Shown: piece by piece, positions 40,854-42,953 of the stretch
How positions within the stretch are numbered: the stretch's first letter is position 1
Layout of the letters: the number at the start of each line of letters is the position of its first letter
From: RGIG7213 sp045545665
GTDB taxonomy: Bacteria > Bacillota > Clostridia > Oscillospirales > CAG-272
DNA length: 42,953 nucleotides
Direction of reading: 5' to 3'
Assembly: GCA_045545665.1 (NCBI GenBank)
Contig: JAZQBL010000024.1
Coordinates: 1-42,953, forward strand
Translations under genes and position numbers: made by a program
Notes under the pieces: generated by a model
The model's input: only the letters and a program-made list of their open reading frames with translations
Database searches by the model: none
Told to the model about the DNA's origin: nothing

Positions 40854-40882
40854 TTGACAAGAGAAAATCTTTGTGCTATACT
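40854..40882 (+). promoter_or_regulatory. rplM-rpsI promoter
   Basis: TTGACA at 40854-40859, 17-base spacer and TATACT at 40877-40882, about 43 bases before rplM. The short leader leaves little room for an autoregulatory L13 structure. Confidence 0.8.
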
Positions 40883-40925
40883 ACGGCTTGTTTGAATATA
40901 ACGAAAAATATGGAGGAAAAAAAGA

Positions 40926-41354
40926 ATGTCCACTTTTATGGCTAAAAAAGAGACGCTCAACCGCAAGTGGTATGTAATCGACGCTGCAGGTAAGCCTCTC
41001 GGAAGAACAGCTGCTAAAGCTGCTGAAATATTAAGAGGAAAACACAAACCCGAATTCACACCCCACGTTGACTGTGGTGATTTTGTAATCGTTATCAACG
41101 CTTCCAAGGCTGTTTTGACAGGCAGAAAGCTTGATCAGAAGGTTTACTACCGTCACACAGGTTACGTTGGCGGACTTAAGGCTGAAAGCTACAAGAAGAT
41201 CATGGCAGAAAAGCCTGAGTTTGCAATGCAGAAGGCAATCAAGGGAATGCTTCCCCACAACTCCATAGGCGAAAAGGCGATCACACGTCTTAAGGTCTAT
41301 GCAGACGACAAGCACGTTCACGAAGCACAGAAGCCCGAAGCTTTGGCTGAATAA
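40926..41354 (+). CDS. rplM: 50S ribosomal protein L13
   Basis: The 142-residue protein begins MSTFMAKKETLNRKWYVIDA, with GKPLGRTAAKAAEILRGKHK, DFVIVINASKAVLTGRKLDQ, YRHTGYVGGLK and GMLPHN, all L13 signatures. The ribosome site is GGAGGAAAAAAAGA before ATG. It is an early-assembly 50S protein and is followed by rpsI after 20 bases, the standard L13-S9 pair. Confidence 0.97.
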   Translation: MSTFMAKKETLNRKWYVIDAAGKPLGRTAAKAAEILRGKHKPEFTPHVDCGDFVIVINASKAVLTGRKLDQKVYYRHTGYVGGLKAESYKKIMAEKPEFAMQKAIKGMLPHNSIGEKAITRLKVYADDKHVHEAQKPEALAE

Positions 41355-41374
41355 TTAAGGGAGGTATTTTGATA

Positions 41375-41776
41375 ATGTATACAAGCGCAAAGCCGTATTT
41401 CTACGGCACAGGAAGAAGAAAAAAATCAGTAGCAAGAGTAAGACTTGTTCCCGGTACGGGCAACATCACAATAAACAAGCGCGGCATTGACGAATATTTC
41501 GGTCTTGAAACGCTTAAGCTTATCGTAAACCAGCCCTTCGGCGTAACGGGTACAGTAGGTAAGTTCGATATCATCTGTACAGTTACAGGCGGCGGTATCT
41601 CCGGTCAGGCAGGTGCTATCCGTCACGGCGTTGCAAGAGCATTGCTTCAGGCAGACGCTGAATACAGACCCCTTCTCAAGAAGGCAGGACTCCTCACACG
41701 TGACCCTCGTATGAAGGAAAGAAAGAAGTACGGTCTCAAAGCCGCACGTCGCGCTCCCCAGTTCTCCAAGAGATAA
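41375..41776 (+). CDS. rpsI: 30S ribosomal protein S9
   Basis: ATG 41375 gives 133 residues beginning MYTSAKPYFYGTGRRKKSVA, behind GGGAGGTATTTTGATA; a TTG six bases earlier is not needed. Signatures include VRLVPGTGNITINKRGIDEYF, the GGGISGQAGAIRHGVARAL core and the conserved C-terminus RRAPQFSKR, whose last residues reach the P-site tRNA. Terminator 23 bases downstream. Confidence 0.97.
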   Translation: MYTSAKPYFYGTGRRKKSVARVRLVPGTGNITINKRGIDEYFGLETLKLIVNQPFGVTGTVGKFDIICTVTGGGISGQAGAIRHGVARALLQADAEYRPLLKKAGLLTRDPRMKERKKYGLKAARRAPQFSKR

Positions 41777-41798
41777 TCTGTTATTTCAGAGAGTATTC

Positions 41799-41839
41799 AA
41801 AAACCCCGAAACCATCACGGTTTTCGGGGTTTTCTTTTT
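41799..41839. terminator. Bidirectional terminator
   Basis: AAAACCCCGAAACC pairs with GGTTTTCGGGGTTTT around ATCAC, with T-runs on both ends. It ends rpsI and the convergent small-protein operon. Confidence 0.9.
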
Positions 41840-41875
41840 GTCTTGTTTTTTGCTTTTGTACAAGTTATTCTTTTG

Positions 41876-42079
41876 TTATATCCAATATCCTCTTAATAAG
41901 AAACTGCACAAGCAAAACAGCCCAAATATCAATGCAAGCGGAATCAATATAAGTAATACCTTTAAGAAGATTTTTAATGCTTTGCTCGGTATTTTGTTGA
42001 TTTTGTTTTTTAGGTTTTCATATTTAGATTCAAACGGCATAAACAGTATTGAAAGAATGAGTTCTAAAATATCTTCCAT
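41876..42079 (-). CDS. Hypothetical small membrane protein, 67 aa
   Basis: The protein starts MEDILELILSILFMPFESKY and has a second, stronger hydrophobic segment at about residues 38-62, ending LRGYWI. The ATG is behind AGGAGGGGCAT. No family is recognised. It is the last gene of a three-gene unit with two Cys-rich proteins, 12 bases after the zinc-ribbon gene. Confidence 0.55.
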   Translation of the reverse strand: MEDILELILSILFMPFESKYENLKNKINKIPSKALKIFLKVLLILIPLALIFGLFCLCSFLLRGYWI

Positions 42080-42091
42080 ATGCCCCTCCTA

Positions 42092-42373
42092 TCACTTCCA
42101 TCGGTTGATGGCGATGTCGTTTTCTTTAACTTCTTTTATGGTGAAGGTCTTATCACATTTGTTGCAACGAAAAACAGTTCGAATAAATTTTATATTTCCG
42201 ACTAAAAAGCCATCACCATTTGAAAAATCATAGTTTTTTGCTTCTTCCGATTTTGAATTAACAATGGTTTCCGTTTTTGTTTTTTCTAACCTCTCATTAC
42301 AATAGGGGCAATAATGCTTTTTCATGCAAAAAATCGGGTGAGACCATTCGCGCTTTACACGGTGTATTTTCAT
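42092..42373 (-). CDS. Zinc-ribbon protein, 93 aa
   Basis: Two CxxC pairs are present: CPYC near residue 22 and CNKC near 71, separated by about 45 residues of polar and aromatic sequence, with a His/Lys-rich N-terminus. This is the pattern of a treble-clef or rubredoxin-like zinc ribbon. The ATG has GAGGTGACGAA upstream and overlaps the preceding stop by four bases (ATGA), indicating coupled translation. Function unknown. Confidence 0.65.
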   Translation of the reverse strand: MKIHRVKREWSHPIFCMKKHYCPYCNERLEKTKTETIVNSKSEEAKNYDFSNGDGFLVGNIKFIRTVFRCNKCDKTFTIKEVKENDIAINRWK

Positions 42374-42816
42374 TTCGTCACCTCATAATAGTAGTCGCTA
42401 TATGTAAAATAATCTTTGGTCTGTTCTTTGTGGTGGTCGCAACAATCAAATAGTGTGCGACTTCTGTTTTTTCGTTCTATCTCATTCTCTGTAACATGCC
42501 ATAAATCACGGGGTTCTTTCGGGGCAAAGTCTGTTACACAAAACAGTTCATTATCATAATTGCCTACAGGACAGAAATGGCCAAATCGACAAGAGATGCA
42601 GGACTTTATGTGCCACTTTTCAGGCAGATTCTTTGCGAGCAAAATTAGAGCTTCTTCGGTTGTTTCGGTTTGATAAGAAACGGGTGTACCTTGGATAGTT
42701 GTTGAAATGATGACGCTCATATTTTCATCATCTTTATTAATCACAGTGTGATTGATTTTTAATTTAATAATTCCGTCAGGGGTTTTAATTGGCAGAGAAT
42801 ATATTTTATTTTCCAT
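42370..42816 (-). CDS. Cysteine-rich hypothetical protein, 148 aa
   Basis: The ATG at 42816 starts MENKIYSLPIKTPDGIIKLK, behind GGAG; a longer frame starts at 42834 but has no ribosome site. The N-terminal half is beta-rich. The C-terminal half has SCISCRFGHFCPVG, LFCVTDF, and later FDCCDHH, which suggests one or two metal sites, and ends YFTYSDYYYEVTK. No family is assigned with confidence. First gene of the unit, 27 bases after its promoter. Confidence 0.6.
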   Translation of the reverse strand: MENKIYSLPIKTPDGIIKLKINHTVINKDDENMSVIISTTIQGTPVSYQTETTEEALILLAKNLPEKWHIKSCISCRFGHFCPVGNYDNELFCVTDFAPKEPRDLWHVTENEIERKNRSRTLFDCCDHHKEQTKDYFTYSDYYYEVTK

Positions 42817-42842
42817 ACAACCAACTCCAAACATTTTTTATT

Positions 42843-42871
42843 ATTATATCATAGAAATGTGAAATTTTCAA
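42843..42871 (-). promoter_or_regulatory. Promoter of the Cys-rich small-protein unit
   Basis: Minus-strand TTGAAA (42871-42866), 17-base spacer and TATAAT (42848-42843), with an ATGA extension before the -10. Confidence 0.65.
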
Positions 42872-42889
42872 TGTATATGCAATCTTCTT

Positions 42890-42930
42890 GAGTCATGATG
42901 ATTCTTAATAGAATCGTTATGACTCTTTTT
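42890..42930 (+). terminator. Plus-strand terminator-like hairpin
   Basis: GAGTCATGATGATTC pairs with GAATCGTTATGACTC (two G-U pairs) around TTAATA, followed by TTTTTCTTT. No plus-strand gene ends nearby, so the source of the transcript it would stop is unclear. Confidence 0.55.
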
Positions 42931-42953
42931 CTTTATAATATACACGATTTTCA

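Noticed and set aside
40890..40925. L13 autoregulatory leader
   Set aside because: The space between promoter and rplM is only about 40 bases and no stable stem is visible.
41838..42233. 131-residue plus-strand frame
   Set aside because: It overlaps the rpsI terminator and runs antisense to two small genes with good ribosome sites.
1..42953. CRISPR arrays, tRNA genes, insertion sequences, prophage genes
   Set aside because: No regularly spaced long repeats, no cloverleaf-like sequence, no transposase or integrase frame and no terminal inverted repeats were seen.

Overview
The window looks like a chromosomal segment of an anaerobic low-to-middle-GC Firmicute, most likely a gut-type member of the class Clostridia. 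The evidence is a large Bacillus/Clostridium-type SRP RNA upstream of dnaX-ebfC-recR, consensus sigma-A promoters (TTGACA/TATAAT, 17-bp spacing), strong GGAGG ribosome sites, a 2[4Fe-4S] ferredoxin, a Re-citrate-synthase-like enzyme, type-2 ArgC and lipobox lipoproteins. Species cannot be fixed from the sequence alone.

Layout. 1-961: the tail of an unknown gene and two small membrane proteins. 1135-12657 (minus): an arginine operon argG-argC-argJ-argB-argD-argF-carA-carB::dapF behind a consensus promoter that overlaps a candidate ArgR operator; argH is absent. 12869-18349 (minus): mnmE-tyrA-aroB-aroA-aroC, the shikimate/chorismate/tyrosine branch. 18592-20937 (plus): a FlaA1/CapD-type sugar-nucleotide dehydratase and a VanZ-like protein that probably starts at CTG. 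20941-21710: a decayed lipoprotein gene. 21792-24828: an XRE regulator divergent from three envelope proteins of unknown function, with repeated operator-like sites in the shared promoter. 24918-32345 (minus): a C_GCAxxG_C_C-type protein, a hydrolase remnant, tatD, metG, a membrane protein, nagA, rsmI, a TrmN6-like methyltransferase and ferredoxin. 32567-34018 (plus): the citrate/homocitrate synthase-family enzyme. 34186-34737: a truncated histidine kinase joined to the tail of a permease. 34798-37582: cytidine deaminase, divergent from a GntR regulator and its ABC exporter. 37792-40645 (minus): SRP RNA, dnaX, ebfC, recR. 40926-41776 (plus): rplM-rpsI. 41876-42816 (minus): three small zinc-ribbon or membrane proteins.

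The most unusual region is the end of the arginine operon. The glutaminase subunit CarA is full length, but all three catalytic-triad positions are changed (Cys to Gly, His to Ile, Glu to Gln). Its partner CarB is fused in frame to a diaminopimelate epimerase domain whose first catalytic cysteine is Ala. The other arginine enzymes keep their catalytic residues, so this is not general decay. It suggests an ammonia-dependent carbamoyl-phosphate synthase carrying an altered DapF-fold domain. Other points of interest are the XRE-controlled envelope operon, a ribosome site buried in a terminator hairpin, a 9-bp-period operator at the GntR promoter, and an SRP RNA with a swapped base-paired core.
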